The translations under genes were made by a program, and so were the position numbers. From NCBI RefSeq assembly GCF_004923295.1, contig NZ_CP039634.1, positions 2,012,001 to 2,076,000 on the forward strand: a DNA stretch of 64,000 nt. The letters are read 5' to 3'. Position 1 is the first letter of the stretch; every line of letters starts with the position of its first letter. Shown piece after piece: positions 34,827 to 44,187 of this stretch. Below the pieces are notes generated by a model that was given only the letters and a program-made list of their open reading frames with translations, did not search any database and was not told where the DNA came from. Source of the DNA: Azospirillum sp. TSH100 (GTDB taxonomy: Bacteria > Pseudomonadota > Alphaproteobacteria > Azospirillales > Azospirillaceae).

Positions 34827-35078
34827 TCACCGGGGATGGGGCGGGATCACCAGAACCGGCGTGTTCTCGTAGGCTTGCGGCCGGTGGTCGGCGGTGGAGA
34901 AAGTCCAGTCGGTGCTGAAGGCCAGCAGGGCGACCATCACCGCCGCCAGGAACAGCAGGACCGCGGTGACGCAATCCAGCGTACGGACCGGGTGTTCCTC
35001 CGGCTGGGAGGAACGATGGCCGGTGCCGCCGACCGGTGGGGCGGTGCGAAGATGTTCGGAATGGAGTGGCAGAAGCAC
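34827..35078 (-). CDS. Single-pass membrane protein, 83 residues
   Basis: I choose the GTG at 35078 because GGAGG lies seven bases upstream; the longer open frame has no ATG with a ribosome-binding site. The N-terminal 35 residues are polar, a membrane helix CVTAVLLFLAAVMVALLAF follows, and a short tail of about 30 residues (YENTPVLVIPPHPR) ends the protein. I recognise no family. It is convergent with the Cys-rich gene. Confidence 0.5.
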   Translation of the reverse strand: MLLPLHSEHLRTAPPVGGTGHRSSQPEEHPVRTLDCVTAVLLFLAAVMVALLAFSTDWTFSTADHRPQAYENTPVLVIPPHPR

Positions 35079-35299
35079 GGCGATCCTCCATCGGCTGGAG
35101 ACGCCCGGCCCAAGACTGAGGCCCGGTTTGTTATCAAGTCTAACTCCGCGTGGAGGCGCGCGGCATTTCGCTTCCGGCAAGGCTGGATCGTCTTTTGGGA
35201 CTAGTTCATGCCGTGATGGGCGACCGTCAGTCCTAGCCCAACTGCTTTAAACCGAATTCGGTTACTTAAGGGCCACAGTCAAGCCGCAATATCCCGGAA

Positions 35300-35336
35300 A
35301 TAAGAAAAGGCCGGATGCGTGTTGCATCCGGCCTTC
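35300..35336 (-). terminator. Terminator of tRNA-Asn gene
   Basis: On the minus strand a 12-bp stem AAGGCCGGATGC / GCATCCGGCCTT (35335-35324 and 35318-35307) is followed by TTTTCTT. It is eight bases beyond the 3' end of the tRNA. Confidence 0.88.
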
Positions 35337-35342
35337 TCGATC

Positions 35343-35418
35343 TGGCTCCCGGTGCTGGACTCGAACCAGCGACAAGCGGATTAACAGTCCGCTGCTCTAC
35401 CAACTGAGCTAACCGGGA
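35343..35418 (-). tRNA. tRNA-Asn (GTT)
   Basis: The minus strand folds as a 76-nt tRNA with acceptor TCCCGGT, D-arm GCTCAGTTGGTAGAGC, anticodon arm GCGGA-CTGTTAA-TCCGC (anticodon GTT) and T-arm GCTGG-TTCGAGT-CCAGC. CCA is encoded (35345-35343). It decodes AAC and AAU. Its own terminator follows. Confidence 0.96.
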
Positions 35419-35569
35419 TCGGTGACTGACCTTTCGGCCGCCGCCGTTGTTGGCGTGGCGGGTGTATAGCCGAACCATTTGCCCCTGCCAAGCCAATTCC
35501 GACAGGAAAATGAATTTTCTTCGGGCGGCGGGTGAAGGTCCGTTTTGCCAATGAAAACAACGCCAAAAC

Positions 35570-35596
35570 GCAAAAAGCCCCGCTTTGGGCGGGGCT
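35570..35596 (-). terminator. Terminator of tRNA-Cys gene
   Basis: On the minus strand the stem AGCCCCGC (35596-35589) / GCGGGGCT (35583-35576) is followed by TTTTTG. It is 44 bases after the tRNA 3' end. Confidence 0.88.
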
Positions 35597-35639
35597 GCGC
35601 TCTACCGTTTGGTCGTATAATCCACTCTGTCGTCAGGTA

Positions 35640-35713
35640 TGGAGGCACGGGCGGGAATCGAACCCACGTACACGGATTTGCAGTCCGCTGCATCACCACT
35701 CTGCCACCGCGCC
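35640..35713 (-). tRNA. tRNA-Cys (GCA)
   Basis: The minus strand folds as a 74-nt tRNA with acceptor GGCGCGG / CCGTGCC, anticodon arm GCGGA-CTGCAAA-TCCGT (anticodon GCA) and T-arm GTGGG-TTCGATT-CCCGC. The discriminator is U73, as expected for Cys-tRNA identity, and CCA is encoded. Confidence 0.95.
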
Positions 35714-36018
35714 ATCCTGACCGGCACCGGCGCGCCGTTTCCGGTGCGCCCTCGGTGTGGAGCGGTGGTATAGCGGCCTGAAACCGGACGGTCAAGGCGA
35801 ATGGTGACGAATTTTTCAACATCGCCGACCGGCCTGTCCGGACCTGCCTCCCTCTACCCTTCCTCCGGCGGTTTTCCCGGCCTTCGGCAAAGCCGGCACG
35901 CGGTGCCGTGTGGCGTTGTGTTCGTCAAGCCTTTGCGGCTATATACCGCCATGGCAGGAAGCCGTTCGCTGTTCGGCTTGGTGCCGGTGTCGTCACAACA
36001 CATCAATAAGCGACCGCC

Positions 36019-36675
36019 ATGACCGATTTCGCCGCCGCACGCTATTTCATGGTCGAGGGACAGATCCGCCCCAACAAGGTGACCGATCACCGTCTCGTCG
36101 ATGTCCTGTCGGAGCTTCCGCGCGAAGCCTTCGTTCCTTCGTCGGCGCGTGGCGTCGCTTATGTCGACGACGATCTCCCCATCGGCAACGGCCGCTTCCT
36201 GCTGGAACCGATGGTCTTCGCCCGCATGCTCCAGGCCGCCGCCGTTCAGGAGACCGACCGCGTGCTTGATGTCGGCGCCGCCGGCGGCTACTCCACCGCA
36301 GTGCTTGCCCGTCTCGCCTCTTCGGTGGTCGGCATGGATTGTGACGAAGCGCTGACCGCTGCCGCGACAGCGGCGCTGGCCGGGCAGGGGATCGTCAACG
36401 CCAAGGCCGTAACCGGCCCGCTGGCGGAGGGGTACGCCCAAAACGCCCCTTACGATGTCATCGTCGTCGAAGGTACCGTTCCGGAGGTGCCGGCTTCGCT
36501 TATCGGCCAACTGGCGGAAGGCGGGCGCCTGGTCGCCATCGTCCAGGGCAAGGGCAGCGTCGGCGAGGTCCGCCTGTTCCAGCGCACCGCCGGGGTGGTG
36601 TCCAGCCGTATCCTGTTCGAGGCCCAGCCGCACGCGCTGCCGGGCTTCGAAAAGAAGGCGTCCTTCGTGTTCTGA
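36019..36675 (+). CDS. Protein-L-isoaspartate O-methyltransferase family protein
   Basis: The 218-residue protein starts MTDFAAARYFMVEGQIRPNKVTD, the usual alphaproteobacterial start for this family. The AdoMet-binding motif is DRVLDVGAAGGYSTAVLARL (about 80-100), and the domain ends with YDVIVVEGTVPEVPASLIGQLAEGGRLVAIV. Enzymes of this family repair isoaspartyl residues in damaged proteins, though the shorter alphaproteobacterial branch is not biochemically secure. It leads a run with rhodanese, tolC and popZ. Confidence 0.88.
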   Translation: MTDFAAARYFMVEGQIRPNKVTDHRLVDVLSELPREAFVPSSARGVAYVDDDLPIGNGRFLLEPMVFARMLQAAAVQETDRVLDVGAAGGYSTAVLARLASSVVGMDCDEALTAAATAALAGQGIVNAKAVTGPLAEGYAQNAPYDVIVVEGTVPEVPASLIGQLAEGGRLVAIVQGKGSVGEVRLFQRTAGVVSSRILFEAQPHALPGFEKKASFVF

Positions 36676-36777
36676 CCGGATTCGCCGGTTGGACAGGTCT
36701 TGAACTGAACCGTGCAGTTTACCTCTGCGCGGTTCTGCGCTACCGTCGCCATCGCCCTTGCACGAAAGTGAGCACCC

Positions 36778-37104
36778 ATGGCCGCACCGTTTGAGATCGA
36801 GGTGGAAGAACTGGACCGCCGCCGCAAGGCCGGCGACGAACCGGTCGTCCTCGACGTGCGCGAACCTTGGGAGTTTGCGCTGTGCGCCATCGACGGCAGC
36901 CTGCACATTCCGATGAACGGGCTTCCCGGTCGGGTGGACGAGCTGCCGAAGGACCGCGATGTCGTCGTCGTGTGTCACCACGGTGGCCGCAGCGCGCAGG
37001 TCACCATGTGGCTGCGTTCCAAGGGCTTCGACCGCGCCATCAACCTGGATGGCGGTGTCGATGCCTGGGCGCGCCGAATCGACCCGAACATGAAGGTCTA
37101 CTGA
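36778..37104 (+). CDS. Single-domain rhodanese-like protein
   Basis: The 108-residue protein has the active-site loop VCHHGGRSAQV with catalytic Cys (about 63), preceded by VVLDVREPWEFALCAIDGSLHIPM. It could move sulfane sulfur or act in redox signalling. It lies two bases before the tolC start codon, which suggests coupling; in related genomes it keeps this place beside tolC. Confidence 0.9.
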   Translation: MAAPFEIEVEELDRRRKAGDEPVVLDVREPWEFALCAIDGSLHIPMNGLPGRVDELPKDRDVVVVCHHGGRSAQVTMWLRSKGFDRAINLDGGVDAWARRIDPNMKVY

Positions 37105-37106
37105 AC

Positions 37107-38510
37107 ATGACCGTGCGAAGCCGTTTTGCGCGCCGCTGGCTGCTGGCGACGGCCCTGACCCTGACCGCCACGATGGGCACAGCAGTGACCGGCGGTGCTA
37201 CGGCCCAGGCCCAGTCGCTTGAACAGGCCCTCGCTCAGGCCTATGCCAACAATCCGACAATCGGCGCCCAGCGCGCCCGCCTGCGCGCCGTCGATGAAGG
37301 CGTGCCCCAGGCGCTGTCCGGTTACCGTCCGACCGCCCGCGTGACCGCCGGCATCGCTCGATCCACGAGCGACAGCAAGTTCAGCGGCGGCTCGACCGGG
37401 TCCGAAACCAATTCCAAGACCGTCGGCGTCACCGCGACCCAGCCGATCTACGACGCCACCGTCGCTCCGGCGGTCCGCCGTGCCGAACGGCTGGTCGAGG
37501 CGCAGCGCGCCACCCTGATCGCGTCGGAACAGTCGGTCCTGCTGGCTGCCGCCCAGGCCTATCTGGACATCGTCCAGAACCAAGCGATTCTGCAGTTGCA
37601 GATGAACAACGAGCAGGTGCTGCGCCGTCAGCTGGACGCTGCCCGCGACCGCTTCCGCGTCGGCGAATACACCCGTACCGACGTCAGCCAGTCCGAGTCG
37701 CGTCTGTCGGCCGCCATCGCCTCCAAGATTTCGGCCGAAGGTACGTTGCGTGCCTCCCGCGCCACCTACGAGCGTCTGGTCGGCGCCGCCCCCGGCGAGT
37801 TGAAGGCGCCGAAGCCGGCCTTCCGCCTGCCGAAGACGCTGGACGAGCTTGTCGAACTGGCCCGCGCCAACAACCCGAACGTCCTGTCCGCCTCCTACAC
37901 CGAGGCAGCGCAGCGCGAGGCGGTCGATCAGCAGTATGGCCGACTTTTGCCGTCGGTGAACCTGTCGGCCAGCGGTACCCGCACCTATGATCCGGGTCGT
38001 TCGTCCGGCATTGAGTTGAACCGGACCGACAGCGCGCAGATCACCGCCCAGGTGACCATCCCGCTCTATCAGGCCGGCCAGCCGGAAGCCCTGGTGCGTG
38101 AAGCCAAGCAGACGGCAAACCAGGCCCGGCTGCAGATCGAGGAGTCCCGCCGTCAGGTGACCGAATCGGCGGTCAGCGCCTGGCAGGCGCTGCAGACCGC
38201 GCGTGCCAGCATCGAGTCCTACACGGCGCAGATCAAGGCGGCGCAGATCGCCCTGGAAGGCGTTCGCCAGGAGGCGCAGGTCGGTTCGCGCACCGTGCTG
38301 GACGTGCTGAACCAGGAACAGGAACTGCTGAATGCCCGCGTCTTTCTCGTCCGTGCCCAGCACGACGAGATGGTCGCGGCCTTCAATGTTCTGTCGGCCA
38401 GCGGACAGTTGACGGCCGACCGGCTGAACCTGCCGGTCCAGAAATACGACCCGCAGGCGAATTACGACAAGACGCGGGGCAAGTGGTTCGGAACTTCGGT
38501 GACCGAATGA
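37107..38510 (+). CDS. tolC: TolC family outer membrane efflux protein
   Basis: The ATG at 37107 gives 467 residues with a signal peptide (cleavage after AQAQ near 36). The mature protein has the duplicated TolC layout of beta strands and very long helices: SLEQALAQAYANNPTIGAQRARL at the start, TQPIYDATVAPAVRRAERLVEAQRA in the first half and TIPLYQAGQPEALVREAKQ and VGSRTVLDVLNQEQELLNAR in the second. It is the outer membrane channel for type I secretion or drug efflux and may export the RTX protein at 19 kb. A terminator follows the gene. Confidence 0.93.
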   Translation: MTVRSRFARRWLLATALTLTATMGTAVTGGATAQAQSLEQALAQAYANNPTIGAQRARLRAVDEGVPQALSGYRPTARVTAGIARSTSDSKFSGGSTGSETNSKTVGVTATQPIYDATVAPAVRRAERLVEAQRATLIASEQSVLLAAAQAYLDIVQNQAILQLQMNNEQVLRRQLDAARDRFRVGEYTRTDVSQSESRLSAAIASKISAEGTLRASRATYERLVGAAPGELKAPKPAFRLPKTLDELVELARANNPNVLSASYTEAAQREAVDQQYGRLLPSVNLSASGTRTYDPGRSSGIELNRTDSAQITAQVTIPLYQAGQPEALVREAKQTANQARLQIEESRRQVTESAVSAWQALQTARASIESYTAQIKAAQIALEGVRQEAQVGSRTVLDVLNQEQELLNARVFLVRAQHDEMVAAFNVLSASGQLTADRLNLPVQKYDPQANYDKTRGKWFGTSVTE

Positions 38511-38513
38511 ACG

Positions 38514-38543
38514 AAACGGCCCGCGAAAGCGGGCCGTTTTTGT
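38514..38543 (+). terminator. Intrinsic terminator after tolC
   Basis: A ten-base stem AACGGCCCGC (38515-38524) / GCGGGCCGTT (38529-38538) with loop GAAA and a T-run closes the pcm-rhodanese-tolC unit. Confidence 0.9.
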
Positions 38544-38606
38544 ATTATGGCTTTTTTGCCAGCCCTGCCCTAGGTTTGGGGCAGGTTGACGTCTCGGGTT
38601 GCCAAG

Positions 38607-39299
38607 ATGAGCGATAAGGGCCAGCAAGAACCTTCGATGGAGGAAATCCTCGCCTCCATCCGGCGGATCATTTCCGAGGATGGCGAGCCTGCCAAGTCGG
38701 AAACCCAGGCGCCTTCGCCGCCTCCACCTCCGCCGCCTCCACCACCCCCGCCGCCCCCGCCGCCTCCGATGGTGGAGGAGGACGACGACGTTCTGGAACT
38801 GACCCAGATGGTGGAGGACGAGCCTGACGAGCGGCCCGATTTCGGCCAGCCCGAGCCCGATCCATGGGCGGATGAGCCGTCCTTTCCGGAACCGTCGCCT
38901 CCCCCTCCGCCGCCCCGTTGGGAGGAGCCGGAGCCCGAACCGATGCCGCCGCCGCGTCCCGCCGCCCGGCGGCCGATGCCGGCCTTCGACGATTTCGAGG
39001 ATGACGAGCCGCCGCCCCCGCCGCGTCCGCGCCGCCGCATGGTCGATCCCGATGACGGGTTGATCTCGCGCCGGACGGCAGAGGACGCCTCGCATCATCT
39101 GACCCATCTGGCGCGCGAACTGGGCGACGACCTGTCCATTGGCCCGATGCCGATCGGCATCCGCACGGTGGAGGAGGTCGTGCGCGAATTGCTGAAGCCG
39201 CTGTTGAAGGAATGGCTGGATGAGAATCTGCCGACCGTCGTCGAGCGGCTGGTTCAGCAGGAGATCGACCGCATGATCCGGCGGTCACAGAAGTTCTGA
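38607..39299 (+). CDS. popZ: Polar organizing protein PopZ (DUF2497)
   Basis: The 230-residue protein has the N-terminal PopZ helix SMEEILASIRRIISEDGE (residues 10-27). A disordered acidic and Pro-rich middle follows, with a run of 17 prolines from base 38718, then the C-terminal oligomerisation helices (EEVVRELLKPLLKEWLDENLPTVVERLVQQEIDRMIR). PopZ forms a polar condensate that tethers the ParB/parS centromere. It is directly upstream of valS, its usual location. The polyproline run will need EF-P for smooth translation. Confidence 0.92.
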   Translation: MSDKGQQEPSMEEILASIRRIISEDGEPAKSETQAPSPPPPPPPPPPPPPPPPPMVEEDDDVLELTQMVEDEPDERPDFGQPEPDPWADEPSFPEPSPPPPPPRWEEPEPEPMPPPRPAARRPMPAFDDFEDDEPPPPPRPRRRMVDPDDGLISRRTAEDASHHLTHLARELGDDLSIGPMPIGIRTVEEVVRELLKPLLKEWLDENLPTVVERLVQQEIDRMIRRSQKF

Positions 39300-39365
39300 T
39301 TCCGCCTTTTAGATCCCTGCCTCTTTGAGCCCTGGTTGAGACGTTCCTAGCGAAAGTTCGTGGTG

Positions 39366-42014
39366 ATGTTGGAAAAGACGTACCGGCCCGCCGAGGTCGA
39401 GGAGAAGCACTACCGCCTGTGGGAAGAGTCGGGCGCTTTCGCCGCCCAGCCGCAGGGGAACGGCAAGCCCTACACCATCATGATGCCGCCGCCGAACGTC
39501 ACCGGCAGCCTGCACATGGGCCATGCGCTGACCTTCACCATCCAGGACGTGCTGACCCGCTACAACCGCATGCGCGGCCGCGACGCCTTGTGGCAGCCCG
39601 GGACCGACCATGCCGGCATCGCCACCCAGATGGTGGTGGAGCGCAATCTGGCGAAGGATGGCAAGACCCGCCACGATTTCGGCCGCGACGCCTTCATCGA
39701 CAAGGTGTGGGAGTGGAAGGCCGAATCGGGGGGCACCATCACCCGCCAGCTTCGCCGCCTTGGCGCCTCGCCCGATTGGCCGCGCGAGCGTTTCACCATG
39801 GACGAGGGGCTGAGCCGCGCCGTCCGCAAGGTGTTCGTCGAACTGCACCGCCAGGGGCTGATCTACAAGGACAAGCGGCTGGTCAACTGGGACCCGAAGC
39901 TGCACACCGCCATCTCCGACCTTGAGGTCGAGCAGAAGGAGATCAAGGGCAACCTCTGGCACTTCCGCTACCCCATCGACGGAGAGGAAGGCCGCTTCAT
40001 TGTGGTCGCCACCACCCGTCCGGAAACCATGCTGGGCGACACCGGCGTGGCGGTTCATCCGGAGGATGACCGGTACAAGGACCTGATCGGCAAGATGGTC
40101 CGCCTGCCGCTGGTCGGCCGACTGATCCCGATCGTCGGCGACGAGTATGCCGATCCCGAGACCGGTTCGGGTGCGGTGAAGATCACGCCGGCTCATGACT
40201 TCAACGATTTCGAGGTCGGGAAGCGTTGCGGGCTCGAGCAGATCAACATCATGGATCGCGACGCCAGGCTGAACGACAACGTTCCCGAGGCCTATCGCGG
40301 GCTTGACCGCTACGAGGCGCGTAAGCGGATCGTCGCCGAACTGGAAGCGCTGGAGCTTCTGGAGAAGATCGAGCCGCACACCCACATGGTCCCGCACGGC
40401 GACCGCTCCGGCGTCGCCATCGAGCCGTGGCTGACCGACCAGTGGTATGTCGATGCCGCGACCCTGGCCAAGCCGGCCATCGAGGCGGTGGAGACCGGCA
40501 AGACGGTGTTCGTGCCCAAGCAGTGGGAGAACACCTATTTTGAATGGATGCGCAACATCCAGCCCTGGTGCATCAGCCGCCAGATTTGGTGGGGCCATCA
40601 GATCCCGGCCTGGTACGGCCCGGACGGCACCTTCTTCGTCGAGGAGACGGAAGAGGAGGCGCGCGCCGCCGCAAAGGTGCATTACGGCAGCGATGTCGAG
40701 CTGACGCGTGATGCCGACGTGCTCGACACCTGGTTCTCGTCGGCGCTGTGGCCCTTCTCGACGCTCGGCTGGCCCGACCGGACGCCGGAACTCGACCGCT
40801 ATTACCCGACCGACGTGCTGGTGACCGGCTTCGACATCATCTTCTTCTGGGTCGCCCGGATGATGATGATGGGCCTGCACTTCATGAAGGATGTGCCCTT
40901 CCGCACCGTCTACATCCATGCCCTCGTCCGTGACGAGAAGGGGCAGAAGATGTCGAAGTCGAAGGGCAACGTCATCGATCCGCTGGAGATCATCGACCAG
41001 TACGGCACCGATGCGCTGCGCTTCACCCTGTCGGCGATGGCTGCCCAAGGCCGCGACATCAAGCTGGCGGTAAACCGGGTCGAAGGCTACCGCAACTTCG
41101 CCACCAAGTTGTGGAACGCCGCCCGCTATTGCCAGATGAACGGCTGCGAGCCGGTCGCCGGCTACAAGCCGGTCGGGCTGACGCAGACGGTCAATCGCTG
41201 GATCGTCGGCGCCCTGGCCGATGCGGCGAAGAAGGTCGCCGAGTCGATCGACGCCTACAAGTTCAACGAGGCCGCCGGTGCCGCCTACCAGTTCACCTGG
41301 GGCACCTTCTGCGACTGGTACATGGAGTTCACCAAGCCGATCCTCGCCGGCACCGACGAGGCGGCGAAGGCGGAGACGCGGGCGACCACCGCCTGGGTGC
41401 TCGACCAGATCCTGCACATCCTGCACCCGCTGATGCCCTTCATCACCGAAGAACTGTGGGAGCAGCTGTCGCCGGTCCGCGCCAACCGCCTGATCTCGGC
41501 GGAATGGCCGGAGTTCGCCGCCGACATCGTCGATCCCGCCTCGCGCGACGAGATGGACTGGGTGGTGCGGCTGATCACCTCGGTCCGCTCGATGCGGTCG
41601 GAGATGAATGTCCCGCCGGCGGCGCAGATCGAGCTGAAGCTGAAGGACCCGAACGCGGCCAGCCTGAAGCGGCTGGACACCCACCGCGACCTGATCCTCC
41701 GAATGGCCCGGTTGTCCAGTGTCGATCCGCTCCAGGGTGATGTCCCGAAGAGCAGCGTCCAGGCCGTGCTGGACGAGACCACGCTGGTGCTGCCGCTGGA
41801 AGGCATCGTCGATCTCGACAAGGAGAAGGCGCGGCTGTCCAAGGAGATCGACAAGCTGACGGGCGAGATCAAGAAGATCGACGCCAAGCTGTCGAACGAG
41901 CAGTTTGTCGCCAAGGCTCCGGAAGAGGTTATCGAGGAGCAGCGCGACCGCCGCGAGGCTGCCGATCAGGCCCGTGACAAGCTGCAGAAGGCGCTGGAGA
42001 TGCTGGCGGGGTGA
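39366..42014 (+). CDS. valS: Valyl-tRNA synthetase
   Basis: I use the ATG at 39366 (882 residues); a GTG at 39360 is also in frame. Class I motifs are [15 protein letters not shown] (HIGH) and [12 protein letters not shown] (KMSKS). The editing domain lies near 170-370 ([24 protein letters not shown]). The anticodon-binding domain ([14 protein letters not shown] on) and a C-terminal tRNA-binding coiled coil (about 815-880) complete the enzyme. It charges tRNA-Val and edits Thr. It ends at a bidirectional-looking hairpin facing cox subunit IV. Confidence 0.97.
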   Translation: MLEKTYRPAEVEEKHYRLWEESGAFAAQPQGNGKPYTIMMPPPNVTGSLHMGHALTFTIQDVLTRYNRMRGRDALWQPGTDHAGIATQMVVERNLAKDGKTRHDFGRDAFIDKVWEWKAESGGTITRQLRRLGASPDWPRERFTMDEGLSRAVRKVFVELHRQGLIYKDKRLVNWDPKLHTAISDLEVEQKEIKGNLWHFRYPIDGEEGRFIVVATTRPETMLGDTGVAVHPEDDRYKDLIGKMVRLPLVGRLIPIVGDEYADPETGSGAVKITPAHDFNDFEVGKRCGLEQINIMDRDARLNDNVPEAYRGLDRYEARKRIVAELEALELLEKIEPHTHMVPHGDRSGVAIEPWLTDQWYVDAATLAKPAIEAVETGKTVFVPKQWENTYFEWMRNIQPWCISRQIWWGHQIPAWYGPDGTFFVEETEEEARAAAKVHYGSDVELTRDADVLDTWFSSALWPFSTLGWPDRTPELDRYYPTDVLVTGFDIIFFWVARMMMMGLHFMKDVPFRTVYIHALVRDEKGQKMSKSKGNVIDPLEIIDQYGTDALRFTLSAMAAQGRDIKLAVNRVEGYRNFATKLWNAARYCQMNGCEPVAGYKPVGLTQTVNRWIVGALADAAKKVAESIDAYKFNEAAGAAYQFTWGTFCDWYMEFTKPILAGTDEAAKAETRATTAWVLDQILHILHPLMPFITEELWEQLSPVRANRLISAEWPEFAADIVDPASRDEMDWVVRLITSVRSMRSEMNVPPAAQIELKLKDPNAASLKRLDTHRDLILRMARLSSVDPLQGDVPKSSVQAVLDETTLVLPLEGIVDLDKEKARLSKEIDKLTGEIKKIDAKLSNEQFVAKAPEEVIEEQRDRREAADQARDKLQKALEMLAG

Positions 42015-42026
42015 TTGTTCTTAGGT

Positions 42027-42052
42027 GAGGGGGCGCCGCCGGGTGCCCCCTC
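42027..42052. terminator. Hairpin between convergent valS and cox subunit IV
   Basis: An eight-base GAGGGGGC / GCCCCCTC stem with extra inner pairs is 13 bases after the valS stop and 18 bases from the end of the convergent small gene. No T-run follows on either side, so the strength is uncertain. Confidence 0.55.
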
Positions 42053-42069
42053 CCTGACTTGCCTAAAAT

Positions 42070-42213
42070 CTAGAGTGTAAAAAGTGCCAGGAGCACCAGC
42101 ACGGCGATGACTCCCGCGATGCTGAGCTTCATGAATTTGGTGAAGGCGATCCAGGTCGCCTGATGGGAGCGGACGGTCTCTTCACTGACCGGGTTCGGGC
42201 TCACGGCCGCCAT
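42070..42213 (-). CDS. aa3-type cytochrome c oxidase subunit IV
   Basis: The ATG at 42213 gives 47 residues starting MAAVSPNPVSEETVRSHQAT, then WIAFTKFMKLSIAGVIAVLVLLALFTL, one membrane helix. It matches the small subunit IV family (COX_aa3_IV) of alphaproteobacterial aa3 oxidases. The catalytic subunit genes are not in the window. The ribosome-binding site GGAGGGTT (42228-42221) is exactly complementary to AACCCTCC of the FNR-controlled sRNAs. Confidence 0.9.
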   Translation of the reverse strand: MAAVSPNPVSEETVRSHQATWIAFTKFMKLSIAGVIAVLVLLALFTL

Positions 42214-42338
42214 ATCGATCAACCCTCCAACAGTTTCTTTTGTCCGCAATTTTTGACGCGGACGCACGGAAACGCAACAGATTCCGAGTGGAACCGTCAA
42301 CCACGTCGGAAGGGAGGTGGTCGGAAGAGAAGGCGCGC

Positions 42339-42992
42339 TTAAAGCGGCGGATTCACAAGGGCTGCGAGTTCGGGAACCGGGCCCTCGACCCGTGCCACAT
42401 CACCATCGACTCGGACATGGCCCTCGGCGATCAGGCGGACGGCGTGGGGGTAGAGTTTGTGCTCCGACTCAAGGACGCGGTCGGCCAGGCTATGGGCGTC
42501 GTCCCCCGGCAAAACCGGGACTGCGGCCTGGGCGACGATTGGCCCCTCGTCCATCTCCGGCCGCACATAATGCACGGTACAGCCATGGAAACGGACGCCG
42601 GTATCCAGTGCCCGCTGATGGGTGTCGAGACCCTTGAAGGAAGGCAGCAGCGACGGGTGGATGTTGATGAGCGCATTGCGCCATTGCCCGACAAACCAGG
42701 GCGACAGCAGGCGCATGAAGCCGGCTAGGCAGACCAGTTCGACACCGGACCCGCGCAGGGCGGCGTCCATAGCCGCCTCGAATGCCGGCTTGTCGCCGGG
42801 ATAGTCGCGGTGGCTGACCACCGCGGTGGCGATGCCGGCTTTGGCTGCCCGCTCCAGACCGAAGGCATCGGCCTTGTTGGACAGCACCAGGGCGATCTCG
42901 GCCGGGAAATCGGGCGCGGCACAGGCGTCGATCAACGCCTGCAGATTGCTGCCGCGCCCCGATATCAGGACGCCGAGCTTCAACTTGCTCAT
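42339..42992 (-). CDS. purN: Phosphoribosylglycinamide formyltransferase (PurN)
   Basis: The ATG at 42992 gives 217 residues starting MSKLKLGVLISGRGSNLQAL. PurN formylates GAR with 10-formyl-THF in purine synthesis. The catalytic Asn-His-Asp set is visible in INIHPSLLPSFKG and the HYVRPEMDEGPI stretch. The GRGSNL phosphate loop is at residues 12-17. It is 36 bp after purM on the same strand, the usual purMN order. Confidence 0.96.
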   Translation of the reverse strand: MSKLKLGVLISGRGSNLQALIDACAAPDFPAEIALVLSNKADAFGLERAAKAGIATAVVSHRDYPGDKPAFEAAMDAALRGSGVELVCLAGFMRLLSPWFVGQWRNALINIHPSLLPSFKGLDTHQRALDTGVRFHGCTVHYVRPEMDEGPIVAQAAVPVLPGDDAHSLADRVLESEHKLYPHAVRLIAEGHVRVDGDVARVEGPVPELAALVNPPL

Positions 42993-43028
42993 CAAACGAT
43001 CCTTGGGACTTTTCCTGGGCGGCGTCCC

Positions 43029-44090
<1,062 letters not shown>

Positions 44091-44187
44091 GTTATAGGAC
44101 TGGGTGCTGATGGTATCCTCGCTTGGGCTGAGCTATATACCGGGCCTTGGGCTCGGGCCGAACATACTCGAATCGGAAGGCTTTGCA

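Noticed and set aside
39309-41684. 791-residue open frame on the minus strand opposite valS
   Set aside because: valS has both class I motifs and full length; the reverse frame is a codon-bias shadow.
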